A DNA stretch of 64,000 nt from Caenispirillum bisanense (GCF_900230255.1 NZ_OCNJ01000004.1:248001-312000), one strand, 5' to 3'. Counted from the first letter of the stretch, positions 54,230 to 62,797 are shown. Numbers and translations are program-made. The notes: generated by a model not told the origin, from the letters alone.

Positions 54230-55302
54230 CGGGTCAGGCCTCCGGTCACGCTGGGCACGTCGAGGGCGGCGAAGCCGTAGTGGCGCAGCCAGCGCAGATC
54301 GCTTTCGAAGAAGGTGCGCAGGTCGGGGATGCCGTACTTGAGCATGGCGATACGCTCGATCCCCATGCCGAAGGCGAAGCCCTGGTACTCGGTCGGGTCG
54401 ATGCCGCAGGCCTTGAGCACGTTGGGGTGCACCATGCCGCAGCCGAGGATCTCCAGCCACGAGTCGCCGGCGCCGATCTTCAACTCCCCGCCGGCGCGCG
54501 AGCAGCCGATGTCCATCTCGGCGCTGGGCTCGGTGAACGGGAAGAAGCTCGGGCGGAAGCGCACGGGCAGCTCGTCCAGCTCGAAGTAGGTGCGCACGAA
54601 CTCGATCAGGCAGCCCTTCAGGTGGCCCATGTGGGTGGTCTTGTCGATGACCAGTCCTTCCACCTGGTGGAACATGGGCGTGTGCGTCATGTCGTAGTCG
54701 CAGCGGTAGGTGCGACCCGGCGCGATGATGCGGATGGGCGGCTTCGTGCTGGTCATGGTGTGGACCTGCACGGTGGAGGTATGGGTGCGCAGCATCAGGC
54801 GCGAGGCATCGGCCTTCTCCGGCAGGAAGAAGGTGTCGTGCATCTGGCGCGCCGGATGGTCGGGCGGGAAGTTGAGCGCCGTGAAGTTGTGGAAGTCGTC
54901 GTCGATGTCGGGACCTTCCGCCACCGTGAAGCCCATCTGGCCGAAGATCGCCGTCAGCTCGGCGATGGTCTGGCTGATGGGGTGCAGGCTGCCGGCGCTC
55001 TCGGGGCGCACGGGCAGGCTGACGTCGATGCGCTCGCGGGCGAGGCGGTCGTTCAGCTCGGCCTCGTCCAGGACGGCGCGGCGGGCCTCGATGGCCTCGG
55101 CGACGGTGTCCTTCAGGGCGTTGAGCTGCTGGCCGGCCTCGCGGCGTTCCTCGGGGCTCATGGCGCCGAGGCCCTTCATCATGTCGGTGATGCGGCCCTT
55201 CTTGCCGAGGGCGGCGACGCGCAGCTGGTCCAGGGCGTCGCGGTCGGCGGCCGCCTCGACGGCGGAGAGCAGCTCGGCCCGCAAGTCCTCCATGGTGCTC
55301 AT
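54226..55302 (-). CDS. pheS: Phenylalanyl-tRNA synthetase alpha subunit
   Basis: The 358-residue catalytic subunit of the class II synthetase. An N-terminal coiled coil binds tRNA; motif 2 is ITFSDVTRP... replaced here by the family's [24 protein letters not shown], and motif 3 by [17 protein letters not shown] 55302 has AAGGGA upstream. It is the first gene of pheST, preceded by a promoter and operator-like repeat. Confidence 0.97.
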   Translation of the reverse strand: MSTMEDLRAELLSAVEAAADRDALDQLRVAALGKKGRITDMMKGLGAMSPEERREAGQQLNALKDTVAEAIEARRAVLDEAELNDRLARERIDVSLPVRPESAGSLHPISQTIAELTAIFGQMGFTVAEGPDIDDDFHNFTALNFPPDHPARQMHDTFFLPEKADASRLMLRTHTSTVQVHTMTSTKPPIRIIAPGRTYRCDYDMTHTPMFHQVEGLVIDKTTHMGHLKGCLIEFVRTYFELDELPVRFRPSFFPFTEPSAEMDIGCSRAGGELKIGAGDSWLEILGCGMVHPNVLKACGIDPTEYQGFAFGMGIERIAMLKYGIPDLRTFFESDLRWLRHYGFAALDVPSVTGGLTR

Positions 55303-55359
55303 GGTCTTCCCTTGTGCTTGTGCGGCGGGGAAATCCCCGTTCGGTTTGAAATGCAGACG

Positions 55360-55400
55360 CTTATACCAGACTGCGGAGAGCTTGACTCGCCGCAGTCTGG
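55360..55400 (-). promoter_or_regulatory. Perfect inverted repeat at the pheST promoter
   Basis: CCAGACTGCGG (55366-55376) pairs perfectly with CCGCAGTCTGG (55390-55400), an 11-bp stem with a 13-nt loop, directly abutting a -10-like TATAAG (55365-55360 on the minus strand). It could be a repressor operator or part of an attenuator; no leader peptide rich in Phe is visible downstream. Confidence 0.55.
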
Positions 55401-55437
55401 CCGGCGCACCCCGCGACCCGGTGGGTCGCTCCTGTTT

Positions 55438-55520
55438 GTTGCGCGCCTCTGGCGCGGGCCGCGCGGCCCCTGCCGCGGGAGCCTAGGGCGCGAGGAGCGC
55501 CCGCCCGGCGCCTGAGGGCG
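55438..55520 (-). repeat. Second copy of the GC-rich intergenic repeat
   Basis: Read on the minus strand from 55520, this matches the core of the repeat at 27.24 kb (starting CGCCCTCA) with about two differences over 62 bases, then diverges into a different flank. The copy lies between the rplT terminator and the pheST promoter. Confidence 0.85.
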
Positions 55521-55544
55521 AAAAACAAGCATCCAGACGGCAAA

Positions 55545-55573
55545 GAGGGGCTGCCACGGCCGGGCAGCCCCTC
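55545..55573 (-). terminator. Terminator of rpmI-rplT
   Basis: GAGGGGCTGCC (55545-55555) pairs perfectly with GGCAGCCCCTC (55563-55573); on the minus strand the stem is followed by TTTG. Confidence 0.8.
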
Positions 55574-55627
55574 CTCGAATCTTCAGGCGTCGCCCGGCTC
55601 GCGCCGGGTATGACCGATTCCGCCGTC

Positions 55628-55984
55628 CTAGTCGAGGGCCGCCTGGGCCTGCTTGACCAGGGACGCAAACGCTTCCGGCTGCGTGATGGCGAGGTCGGAC
55701 AGCACCTTGCGGTCGAGCTCGATGCCGGCCTTGTTCAGGCCGTTCATGAACGTCGAGTAGTTGATGCCGTGCTCGCGGACGGCCGCGTTGATGCGCTGGA
55801 TCCACAGGCCGCGGAAATCACGCTTCTTGTTGCGGCGGTCGCGATAGGCGTACTGAAGGCCCTTCTCGACCTTCTCGATCGCGATGCGGAAGTTGGTGCT
55901 GGAACGGCCACGGTAGCCCTTCGCGAGCTTCAGGACCTTCTTGTGACGGGCGTGCGTCGTAACGCCGCGCTTGACTCGGCTCAT
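55628..55984 (-). CDS. rplT: 50S ribosomal protein L20
   Basis: L20 is needed early in large-subunit assembly. The 118-residue basic protein begins [24 protein letters not shown] and continues with the usual [22 protein letters not shown]. It follows rpmI after 24 bases in one transcript closed by the terminator near 55.55 kb. Confidence 0.98.
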   Translation of the reverse strand: MSRVKRGVTTHARHKKVLKLAKGYRGRSSTNFRIAIEKVEKGLQYAYRDRRNKKRDFRGLWIQRINAAVREHGINYSTFMNGLNKAGIELDRKVLSDLAITQPEAFASLVKQAQAALD

Positions 55985-56008
55985 GTCTCAAACTCCACCG
56001 GGCAGGGA

Positions 56009-56209
56009 TCAGGCGTAGGGCAGGAAGAACTTCTTGACGACTTCGGCGTCGGACTTGCACAGGACGAACGTCCCGCGCGCCTGCCGCTTCATCTGCTTGG
56101 GCTTGTTGCGCAGCATGTGGCGCTTGTAGGCCACGTTGGCGCGCACCTTGCCGGTGCCGGTGGTGCGGAAGCGCTTCTTCGCAGCGCTCTTGGTCTTCAG
56201 CTTGGGCAT
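56009..56209 (-). CDS. rpmI: 50S ribosomal protein L35
   Basis: A 66-residue basic protein starting [21 protein letters not shown], the L35 signature. Usually preceded by infC; here infC is absent and a divergent lipoprotein gene lies upstream, so rpmI-rplT has its own promoter (about 120-150 bases upstream). Confidence 0.97.
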   Translation of the reverse strand: MPKLKTKSAAKKRFRTTGTGKVRANVAYKRHMLRNKPKQMKRQARGTFVLCKSDAEVVKKFFLPYA

Positions 56210-56329
56210 TTCGGTCCTCTGAAGCTAGGGTGACCACGGTAAGAGCGGGTCGGCATGCCCGAGGCCCTGAACACCCGGCGCGTACGCCGAGGGAGCCATC
56301 GCCTGGCCGCTCCGTTTTGGAAGGGCGTG

Positions 56330-56358
56330 GTTATAGGCGGATCGGCGGCGTTGCGCAA
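56330..56358 (-). promoter_or_regulatory. Promoter of rpmI-rplT
   Basis: On the minus strand TTGCGC (56358-56353) and TATAAC (56335-56330) are separated by 17 bases, giving a leader of about 115 nt before rpmI. Ribosomal leaders of this operon often bind L20 for autocontrol; I see no confident L20-binding structure. Confidence 0.6.
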
Positions 56359-56466
56359 GCCCCCGCGCGGCGCCGCGGCGCGTGAACGGCGAACTTTCTC
56401 TTCTCCGGCCCGCGCGGGCAGCTATCATGCCTCCGAGTCGCACCGCCCACGCCCTCGGGAGTCGCC

Positions 56467-57576
56467 ATGTCCCTCCGCCCTCGCCGCCGCCCCTCCGCCA
56501 CCGCCGCGCTCGCCGTGGCGCTGGTGCCCGCGCTGCTCGCCGGCTGCACGCTCATGGGGCGCGACCGCGGCGCGGCACCGCCCACCGGCGACGCCATGGC
56601 ACGCTCGGTGCAGCCCGAATATCGCAAGGACGACACCTGGGCCTATTCGCTCGGCGGCGAGGAGGTGATCGAGAAGGTCATCGACGTCACGCCGGAAGGG
56701 CACGTGCTGTGGGCCGCCACCGACGGCCGGCGGTGGGAGGCCTTCCCCGACCCGCTGCTGCCGCCCGCCCGCTCCATCCCCGAGGCGGGACCGCAGATCA
56801 CACGGCTGTTCACGCCCTCCGCGCTCGGCGACCTGACGCTGTTCCCGCTGCGCGCCGGGCGGGCGGTGGAATACCGCACCGACCTCGCCTCCGCCAACGA
56901 CGGCCGCATCGAGCGCGCCGTGGAACACACCTGCGAGGTCCGCGGCCCGCGCCAGGTGACGGTGCCGGCCGGCGCCTTCACGGCGGTGGAGGTGTTCTGC
57001 CAGCGCGGCGGCCGGTTCGAGACGCTCTATTACGCCCCCGAAGTGCGCAACACGGTGATGGAGCTGCGCGACGTCGACGGCCGCATGGAGAAGAAGGAGC
57101 TGATGGCCTACCGCCCCGCTCCCGGCGGCGAGGCCGCGCCCACCGTGCCCGATCCCGACCAGGTCACCACCGCCACCGCCGAGCCGCTGGCCGGCACGCC
57201 GACGCCCTCGGCCACCAGCGCGGTGGTCAGCGAGAGCCTGGACACGCCGACCGCCGTCGCGACCGCGGCGCCCGCGCCGGCCGCAGCGACCGCCTCGCCC
57301 GCCCCCGCCGCCGACCGCGTCTCGCTGGCCCCGGCGCCGGCCGGCGGCTGGACGCTGCAGCTCGCCGCCCTGTCGACGGAAGCGGCGGCGCGTCAGGCCT
57401 GGAGCCGCTGGCAGGGCAAGGTGGGCAGCGTCATGCCCGGCGCGGAACCCCGCATCGAGCAGGGCGGCGGCCTGTGGCGCCTGACCACCGGCAGCTTCCG
57501 CGACTCCACCGCCGCCAACGCCACCTGCGCCCGCCTCCAGAAGGCCGGCGTGCAGTGCTTCGCGAAGGAAAGCTAG
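56467..57576 (+). CDS. Lipoprotein with a C-terminal SPOR domain
   Basis: A 369-residue precursor with lipobox LLAGC (about Cys27). A central domain of about 150 residues (WAYSLGGEEVIEKVIDVTPEGH to APEVRNTVMELRDVDGR) with two cysteines is followed by a low-complexity Ala/Pro/Thr linker and a SPOR domain (about 295-368: GGWTLQLAALSTEAAARQAW, LTTGSFRDSTAANATCARL), which binds denuded peptidoglycan at septa. GGGAG precedes ATG 56467. Divergent from rpmI. Function of the central domain is not recognised. Confidence 0.75.
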   Translation: MSLRPRRRPSATAALAVALVPALLAGCTLMGRDRGAAPPTGDAMARSVQPEYRKDDTWAYSLGGEEVIEKVIDVTPEGHVLWAATDGRRWEAFPDPLLPPARSIPEAGPQITRLFTPSALGDLTLFPLRAGRAVEYRTDLASANDGRIERAVEHTCEVRGPRQVTVPAGAFTAVEVFCQRGGRFETLYYAPEVRNTVMELRDVDGRMEKKELMAYRPAPGGEAAPTVPDPDQVTTATAEPLAGTPTPSATSAVVSESLDTPTAVATAAPAPAAATASPAPAADRVSLAPAPAGGWTLQLAALSTEAAARQAWSRWQGKVGSVMPGAEPRIEQGGGLWRLTTGSFRDSTAANATCARLQKAGVQCFAKES

Positions 57577-57589
57577 GCCCGGCGCCCCT

Positions 57590-58048
57590 TCACGCATAGG
57601 CCGTCGCCGCGTCGATCCAGCGCAGCAGCTGCGGCAGGGGCATGGCGCCGGACTGGCGGGTGAGCTCCTGGCCGTGGCTGAACACGGCCAGGGTCGGGAT
57701 GGAGCGGATGCCGTAGCGGGCGGCGAGGCCCGGGTTGGCTTCGGTGTCCACCTTCACCAGCCGCACCTGCGGCTGCAGCTGCGCCGCCGCCTGCTCGAAG
57801 GCCGGGGCCATCATGCGGCAGGGGCCGCACCACGGCGCCCAGAAGTCTACCACCACCGGGATCTCGGTGCGGCCGACCAGGCGGTCGAAGGTCGCTTCGG
57901 TCAGCGCCACGGGGTGGCCGTCGAACAGGGCGGCCTTGCAGGCGCCGCAGCGGGCCTTCTCCGCCGGGCGGTCGGCGGGCACCCGGTTGGCGGCGAGGCA
58001 GTGCGGGCAGACGATCTGGACGCTGGCGGCAGCGGTGGGCTCGGTCAT
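57590..58048 (-). CDS. trxC: Thioredoxin 2 with a zinc-binding N-terminus
   Basis: A 152-residue thioredoxin with active site WCGPC (Cys74, Cys77) and an N-terminal zinc site (Cys14, Cys17, Cys34, Cys37), the TrxC arrangement linked to oxidative stress. Convergent with the SPOR lipoprotein gene; the mod cluster lies upstream of it on the same strand. Confidence 0.93.
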   Translation of the reverse strand: MTEPTAAASVQIVCPHCLAANRVPADRPAEKARCGACKAALFDGHPVALTEATFDRLVGRTEIPVVVDFWAPWCGPCRMMAPAFEQAAAQLQPQVRLVKVDTEANPGLAARYGIRSIPTLAVFSHGQELTRQSGAMPLPQLLRWIDAATAYA

Positions 58049-58100
58049 GGCGGAGGCGCTCCGGCGGAAGGGGTCGATTTGCGCCGTATATGAGGGAGCG

Positions 58101-58949
58101 CTAATGCCCCGGCAAGGGGCCGAGGCGCACCTGCACGTCGGCCGGCTTCGCGAGGTACGGCCAGGTGGTCACCAGCACCCGGCAGCCGGCGCGGGCATAG
58201 GCTTCGGCATTGTCGGCAGTCACCCCGCCGGCGGCGGCCAATACCGGCGGCTGCGGCAGGGCGCGCAGGGCCGCGGCGATGGCGGCGGCCTGTTCGGGTG
58301 ACAGTTTTTCCAGCTGGATCACGTCCACCCCGGCACGGGCGGCGGCCAGGGCGTCGTCGAGCGAGCCCACCTCCACCACCACCTTCTTCTCGGGCAGCCG
58401 CGCCTTGACGCGGGCGATGGCGGCGGCGGGGTCGGGCTCGAAGACGAGGTGTTCGGGGAACAGCAGCACCGTTTCCGACAGCGACAGGCGATGCATCTGC
58501 GCACCCCCCGCCTTCACGGCCGCGACGCACAGCGCCTTGCCGCCGGGGAAGGTCTTGCGGGTGCAGGCGACCACGGCGGCCGGGTCGCCGCGGCGGGCGG
58601 CGGCCACCATGGCCGCGGCGCGGGTCGCGATGCCGCTCAGGGTCTCGACCAGGGTCTGGCTCGCCTTCCAGGCGCGGTGCAGGGCGGCGGCGGAGCCCTC
58701 GGCGGCGAGGATGGGGGCGCCGGGGGCGAGGGCCGCACCTTCGGCGGCGAAGATCTCCACCCGCGCCGCACCGGCCAGCTCCAGCATGCGCGCGGCCGCG
58801 GCACCGCCGGCCAGGGTCAGGGGATCGCGGGCGGCGAAGCTGATCCGCGCCGCCCGCGACCCGATGCCCAGCGCCTCCGTCGTCAGGTCGCCGAAGGGGG
58901 CGTCGTCGGCCAGCAGGGAGAGCAGCAGGGCATCGGGCAGGGTGGTCAT
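58101..58949 (-). CDS. modD: ModD, quinolinate phosphoribosyltransferase-like protein of molybdate operons
   Basis: A 282-residue protein related to NadC, with the DAPFGDLTTEAL start and the EVGSLDDALAAARAGVDVIQLEKLSPEQ core. ModD proteins occur at the ends of molybdenum-transport operons in diazotrophs; their reaction is not established. Its ATG overlaps the stop of the NifX-like gene (ATGA), and GGAGG lies upstream. The last gene of the mod operon here. Confidence 0.85.
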   Translation of the reverse strand: MTTLPDALLLSLLADDAPFGDLTTEALGIGSRAARISFAARDPLTLAGGAAAARMLELAGAARVEIFAAEGAALAPGAPILAAEGSAAALHRAWKASQTLVETLSGIATRAAAMVAAARRGDPAAVVACTRKTFPGGKALCVAAVKAGGAQMHRLSLSETVLLFPEHLVFEPDPAAAIARVKARLPEKKVVVEVGSLDDALAAARAGVDVIQLEKLSPEQAAAIAAALRALPQPPVLAAAGGVTADNAEAYARAGCRVLVTTWPYLAKPADVQVRLGPLPGH

Positions 58950-59332
58950 GGCGGCGGCCTCCGGCGCTCGGATTGCAGGGCGCGGCGCAGCCACGGCGGC
59001 GGGCGGCGGCGCAGGGTGTCGCGCAGGGCGCCGAGGGCGGCGTCCACCGGCGCGCCGGCCAGCGCCGTCACCGGCTCGACGTCCATGCGGCGCAAGTGCG
59101 CCCGTGCCTCCAGCCCGACGGCGCTCGCCAGTACCAGACGACAGCCGCGCAGCGCCCGCAGCTTGGGCGCCAGCTTGGATGCGTCGCCGTCGGCCGCGAG
59201 CGGCCCGCGGAAGCGCACCAGCCGCAGGAAGCGGGCGCCATCCGGCGTCACGTCGTAGAGCATGAAGTGCGCCGCCCAGCCGAAATGGGCGTCGACGCGG
59301 GTGCAGTCCTGGGTGGCGAGGGCGATCTTCAC
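58946..59332 (-). CDS. NifX/NafY-family molybdenum-iron cofactor-binding protein
   Basis: A 128-residue single-domain protein beginning MKIALATQDCTRVDAHFGWA and continuing FMLYDVTPDGARFLRLVRF, the pattern of the dinitrogenase FeMo-cofactor biosynthesis family (NifX, NafY, the C-terminal part of NifB). Such proteins bind NifB-co or FeMo-co intermediates. GTG 59332 overlaps the modC stop (GTGA) and its own stop overlaps the modD start, so the mod genes and this protein are translated as a coupled set. Confidence 0.82.
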   Translation of the reverse strand: MKIALATQDCTRVDAHFGWAAHFMLYDVTPDGARFLRLVRFRGPLAADGDASKLAPKLRALRGCRLVLASAVGLEARAHLRRMDVEPVTALAGAPVDAALGALRDTLRRRPPPWLRRALQSERRRPPP

Positions 59333-60456
59333 GGCGCGTGCACCTCTCCGTCCGCCCGCACGGGGCTGTGGCGGCCGACGTCGGCGCGGGTGAGCGCCAC
59401 CGACTTGACCAGGGCGTGGACGATCAGGCCCGGCTCCAGCGCCATGGTTTCGCAGGCGCGGCTGGTGATGCGGGCCCACACGGCGGCGCCGGCGGCGTCG
59501 AGGCGGATGTCCACCTGCCCGTCGCGCGGCGGGGCAAGCTCCACGATGCGCGCCGGGAACACGTTCTGGAAGCTGGAGTGGCGCGGCGGCTCCAGCGCGA
59601 TGCCCACCTCGCTCGCCCGGATGCGCACCCGCACCTGGGCGCCGGCCGGCTGGTCCATGCGCTGCACGGCGATGCGGCCGCCGGGGAAGCGCAGCAGGGT
59701 GAGGTGGTGGGCGGCGTCGTGCTCCTCCACCACCGTCGTCAGCACGGCGCCCGCCTCGGCGGCGTCCAGCGCGCCCGACAGGTGCAGGCGGCCCACCACG
59801 TCCTCCACCGGTCCGGCGGCGACGGCCGTGCCGGCGTTCATGAGCACCAGCGTGTCGGCGAGCTTCAGGATCTCGTCCAAGCTGTGGCTGACGTAGACGA
59901 TGGGGATGGCGAATTCCTTGGGCAGGCCGGCGACGAAGGGCAGCACCTCGCCCTTGCGGGTCTCGTCCAGCGCCGCCAGGGGCTCGTCCATGAGCAGCAG
60001 GCGCGGGCTGGTGAGCAGTGCCCGGCCGATGGCGACGCGCTGCTTCTCGCCGCCCGACAGTTTCGCCGGCCGGCGGTCGAGCAGCGGTTCGATACCGAGC
60101 ATGCCGACCACCGCGTCGAAGCCGATCACCCGCTGCGCCGCCGGCACCAGCCTCATGCCGTAGGTCAGGTTGGCGCGCACCGTCATGTGGGGGAACAGGC
60201 GGCCGTCCTGGAACACGTAGCCGACGCGCCGCGCCTCCATGGGCAGGTCGATGCGGCGGGCGGAGTCGAACAGCGGCGTCCCGTTCAGGGCGATGCGCCC
60301 GGCGTCGGGGCGGGCGAGGCCGGCGATCATGTTGATGACCGAGGTCTTGCCCGAGCCCGAGCGGCCGAACAGCGCCGTCACCCCGGCGGCGGGGGAGGAA
60401 AAGGCGGCATCCACCGCGAAGGCGCCCTGGCGGCGCTGCACCGACACGTCGAGCAT
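59329..60456 (-). CDS. modC: Molybdate ABC transporter ATP-binding protein
   Basis: A 375-residue ATPase: Walker A GRSGSGKTS, signature LSGGEKQR, Walker B LLLMDEPLAALDE, and a C-terminal TOBE/Mop domain (about 290-360) that binds molybdate and gives feedback control. It follows modB after seven bases. Confidence 0.96.
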   Translation of the reverse strand: MLDVSVQRRQGAFAVDAAFSSPAAGVTALFGRSGSGKTSVINMIAGLARPDAGRIALNGTPLFDSARRIDLPMEARRVGYVFQDGRLFPHMTVRANLTYGMRLVPAAQRVIGFDAVVGMLGIEPLLDRRPAKLSGGEKQRVAIGRALLTSPRLLLMDEPLAALDETRKGEVLPFVAGLPKEFAIPIVYVSHSLDEILKLADTLVLMNAGTAVAAGPVEDVVGRLHLSGALDAAEAGAVLTTVVEEHDAAHHLTLLRFPGGRIAVQRMDQPAGAQVRVRIRASEVGIALEPPRHSSFQNVFPARIVELAPPRDGQVDIRLDAAGAAVWARITSRACETMALEPGLIVHALVKSVALTRADVGRHSPVRADGEVHAP

Positions 60457-60463
60457 GGCCCCG

Positions 60464-61162
60464 CTACCCCTTCAGCCGTTTCTGCATGCGCCGCGCCAGC
60501 ACCTCCGACGCCACCAGGGCGGCCATGGCGAGGACGGCGGAGATGACGCACAGGCGGAAGGCGGCGGCATCGCCGCCCGGCACCTGCGTCGCCGTATAGA
60601 GGGCGAGCGGCAGGGTGCGCGTCTCGCCGGGGATGTTGGAGGCGAAGGTGATGGTCGCCCCGAATTCCGACAGCGACCGCGCGAAGGCGAGGATCACGCC
60701 CGCCAGCACGCCGGGCGCCACCAGCGGCAGGGTGACCGTGACGAACACCCGCAGCGGCGAGGCGCCGAGCGTGCGCGCCGCCGCCTCCAGCCCGCGATCG
60801 ACCCCCTCCATGGACAGGCGGATGGCCCGCACCATGAGCGGGAAGGCCATGACCGCAGCGGCGATGGCGGCGGCCTTCCAGGTGAAGACGATCTGGACGC
60901 CGAACCACTCCCACAGCGCCTGCCCCACCACACCGCGCCGGCCGAGGGTGACCAGCAGGATGTAGCCGGTCACCACCGGCGGCAGCACCAGCGGCATGTG
61001 GATCAGCCCGTCGACCAGCACCTTGCCGGGAAAGTCGCGCCGCGCCAGCAGCCAGGCGCAGGCGATGCCGACCGGCAGGCTGGCGGCGACGGCCCAGAAG
61101 GAGACCCTGAGGCTGAGCCACAGGGCCTCCCGCTCCAGTTCGGTGAGGGCGAGCGCCTCCAT
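60464..61162 (-). CDS. modB: Molybdate ABC transporter permease
   Basis: A 232-residue permease with five to six membrane helices and the EAA-type cytoplasmic loop (RTLGASPLRVFVTVTLPL), which docks on ModC. Start ATG 61162, nine bases downstream of the modA stop. Confidence 0.95.
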   Translation of the reverse strand: MEALALTELEREALWLSLRVSFWAVAASLPVGIACAWLLARRDFPGKVLVDGLIHMPLVLPPVVTGYILLVTLGRRGVVGQALWEWFGVQIVFTWKAAAIAAAVMAFPLMVRAIRLSMEGVDRGLEAAARTLGASPLRVFVTVTLPLVAPGVLAGVILAFARSLSEFGATITFASNIPGETRTLPLALYTATQVPGGDAAAFRLCVISAVLAMAALVASEVLARRMQKRLKG

Positions 61163-61171
61163 GCCTCGGCC

Positions 61172-61954
61172 TCAGTTCACGGTGAAGCCGTGGCGGGCGA
61201 AGATGGCCTTGGCGGCGTCGCTCTGCAGGAAGGCGAGGAACGACCGGCCGGCCGGGCTGTCGGTCACCAGGGCGACCGGATAGGTGATGGGCGAGTGACT
61301 GTCCTTGGGGAAGACGCCCACCGTCTTCACGCCGTTGGAGGCGGCGGCGTCGGTGGAATAGACGATGCCGAGCGGCGCCTCGCCCCGTTCCACCAGCGCC
61401 AGCGCCGAGCGGACGTCGTTCTGGCGGGCGAGCTGCGGCTCCGTGGCGGCCCACAGGCCGAGCTTTTCCAGCGCCGCCTTGGCGTACTGGCCGACCGGCA
61501 CGTGGTCGGGATCGCCCACCGACAGGCGGCCGCCGTCCAGCAGCGGCGCGAGGTCGAGGCCGGGGCCGATGGCCACCGTCGCGACGGCGCTGTCGGCCGG
61601 CGCGATGAGCACGAGGTCGTTGCCGAGCAGGTCGGCGCGGCTGTCGGCGACCACCAGACCCTTGTCGGCCAGGTAGTCCATCCACTTGGCGTTGGCCGAG
61701 ACGAAGACCTGCGCCGGGGCGCCTTCCTCGATCTGCTTGGCGAGCGTCGAGGAGGAGGCGAAGGACGGCACCATCTCGACGCCGGTCTCCTTGGCGAAGG
61801 CGGCGCCGACCTCGGTCAGGGCGTCGGTGGTGGAGGCGGCGGCGAAGACGGTGATCTTCTCGGCCGCGGCGGCGGGCAGGGTGGCGGCGGCCAGCAGGCC
61901 GGCGGCGGTGACGGCCGCGGCGAGCAGGCGGCGGGCGAAGCGCAAGTCTCCCAT
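61172..61954 (-). CDS. modA: Molybdate-binding periplasmic protein
   Basis: A 260-residue precursor with a signal peptide (cut near AAAAEKI) and the ModA fold: TVFAAASTTDALTEVGAAFAK, VFVSANAKWMDYL, VALVTDSPAGRSFLAFL. First gene of the operon, with AGGAGAGAG upstream and a Mo-box-like site about 80-105 bases before the start. Confidence 0.96.
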   Translation of the reverse strand: MGDLRFARRLLAAAVTAAGLLAAATLPAAAAEKITVFAAASTTDALTEVGAAFAKETGVEMVPSFASSSTLAKQIEEGAPAQVFVSANAKWMDYLADKGLVVADSRADLLGNDLVLIAPADSAVATVAIGPGLDLAPLLDGGRLSVGDPDHVPVGQYAKAALEKLGLWAATEPQLARQNDVRSALALVERGEAPLGIVYSTDAAASNGVKTVGVFPKDSHSPITYPVALVTDSPAGRSFLAFLQSDAAKAIFARHGFTVN

Positions 61955-62031
61955 GGGTACTCTCTCCTGTCAGGTCGGTCGCGTTGGAACCGGACGCCGA
62001 CTCTCCCCTGCGGCCACGGCGGGCCGTTCTT

Positions 62032-62059
62032 TTCGTTGTATACGTCGATGCATAGCGAT
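62032..62059 (-). promoter_or_regulatory. Mo-box-like ModE site upstream of modA
   Basis: TTCGTTGTATA (62032-62042), a six-base spacer and TGCATAGCGAT (62049-62059) match the ModE operator pattern ATCGnTATATA-N6-TATATAnCGAT at about nine of eleven positions in each half (counting n as a match). It lies upstream of modA, where ModE-molybdate would repress transcription. Confidence 0.65.
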
Positions 62060-62066
62060 GGCCACG

Positions 62067-62093
62067 AAAAAGGCCGGTCCAGGGGGACCGGCC
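62067..62093 (-). terminator. Terminator of mop
   Basis: GGCCGGTCC (62072-62080) pairs perfectly with GGACCGGCC (62085-62093); on the minus strand the stem is followed by TTTTT (62071-62067). It separates mop from the modABC transcript. Confidence 0.85.
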
Positions 62094-62101
62094 CGCGGGG
62101 C

Positions 62102-62308
62102 CTACTTGCCGATGAGGACGTCCGACGCCTTGATGATGGCGGTGACCGTGTCGCCCTCCTTCAGACCGAGGTCGGCGGCGGCATCGGCGGTGATGGTGGA
62201 GGTGACGGTCAGGCCGTTGCCGACGTCGATCTTCACCGTGGCGGTGGACGGACCCTTGGCGATGGCCGTGATGGTTCCGGGGATGGTGTTGCGCGCACTG
62301 ATCTTCAT
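62102..62308 (-). CDS. mop: Stand-alone molybdate-binding protein Mop
   Basis: A 68-residue molbindin: MKISARNTIPGTITAIAKGPSTATVKIDVG is a single Mop/TOBE domain, a molybdate store of the cytoplasm. ATG 62308 has GGAGG upstream. It lies between modE and modA, with its own Mo-box-like site and terminator, so Mo storage and uptake are probably controlled together but expressed separately. Confidence 0.93.
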   Translation of the reverse strand: MKISARNTIPGTITAIAKGPSTATVKIDVGNGLTVTSTITADAAADLGLKEGDTVTAIIKASDVLIGK

Positions 62309-62342
62309 ACGATGACCCTCCGTCGGACAAGGCGGCTGCGCG

Positions 62343-62370
62343 CCTTTCATATACGCGCCGATATAGCGCT
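62343..62370 (-). promoter_or_regulatory. Second Mo-box-like site upstream of mop
   Basis: Read on the minus strand, AGCGCTATATC (62370-62360), six bases and TATATGAAAGG (62353-62343): the first half matches the ModE pattern at nine of eleven positions, the second only about six. A weaker site than the one near modA. Confidence 0.45.
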
Positions 62371-62437
62371 CTTCCTGGGTACACGCTGCCTGCAGCGCGG
62401 GCAAGCGGATTCTTCGCCTACGGATTGTGCAAACGGC

Positions 62438-62797
62438 TCAGGAGGTCTTCAGAAGCGCCTGCAGCGCCTCGGTTTCCACCGTCATGGCGGCCTCGGCCTT
62501 GCGCTGCATGGTGCGGTAGAGATCGAGCACGGTGCGCCCCTCCGCGGTCAGCCGGGCGCCGCCGCCGCGCTGGCCGCCGGCCACCGATTCGACCAGCGGC
62601 CGCGCGAAATGGCCGTTGGTCTCGTCCACCAGCAGCCAGGCCCGGCGATAGCTCATGCCCATGGCACGGGCGGCGGCGGAGATGGAGCCGTGGGCGTCGA
62701 TCTGCTCCAGCAGGTCCATGCGCCCCGGCCCGAGCACGAGGGCGCCGCCGCGCTTGAAGCGCAGGCGCAGGCGCAAGCGGTCGGCGGGCTCGGTCAT
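62438..62797 (-). CDS. modE: ModE-type molybdate-responsive regulator, DNA-binding part only
   Basis: A 119-residue LysR-like winged-helix protein: RMDLLEQIDAHGSISAAARAMGMSYRRAWLLVDE is the ModE DNA-binding helix pair, followed by RGGGARLTAEGRTVLDLYRTM. The C-terminal Di-Mop molybdate-binding half of full-length ModE is missing; the separate Mop gene next to it may supply that function, as in some alphaproteobacteria. ATG 62797 is chosen over the longer frame. Confidence 0.85.
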   Translation of the reverse strand: MTEPADRLRLRLRFKRGGALVLGPGRMDLLEQIDAHGSISAAARAMGMSYRRAWLLVDETNGHFARPLVESVAGGQRGGGARLTAEGRTVLDLYRTMQRKAEAAMTVETEALQALLKTS

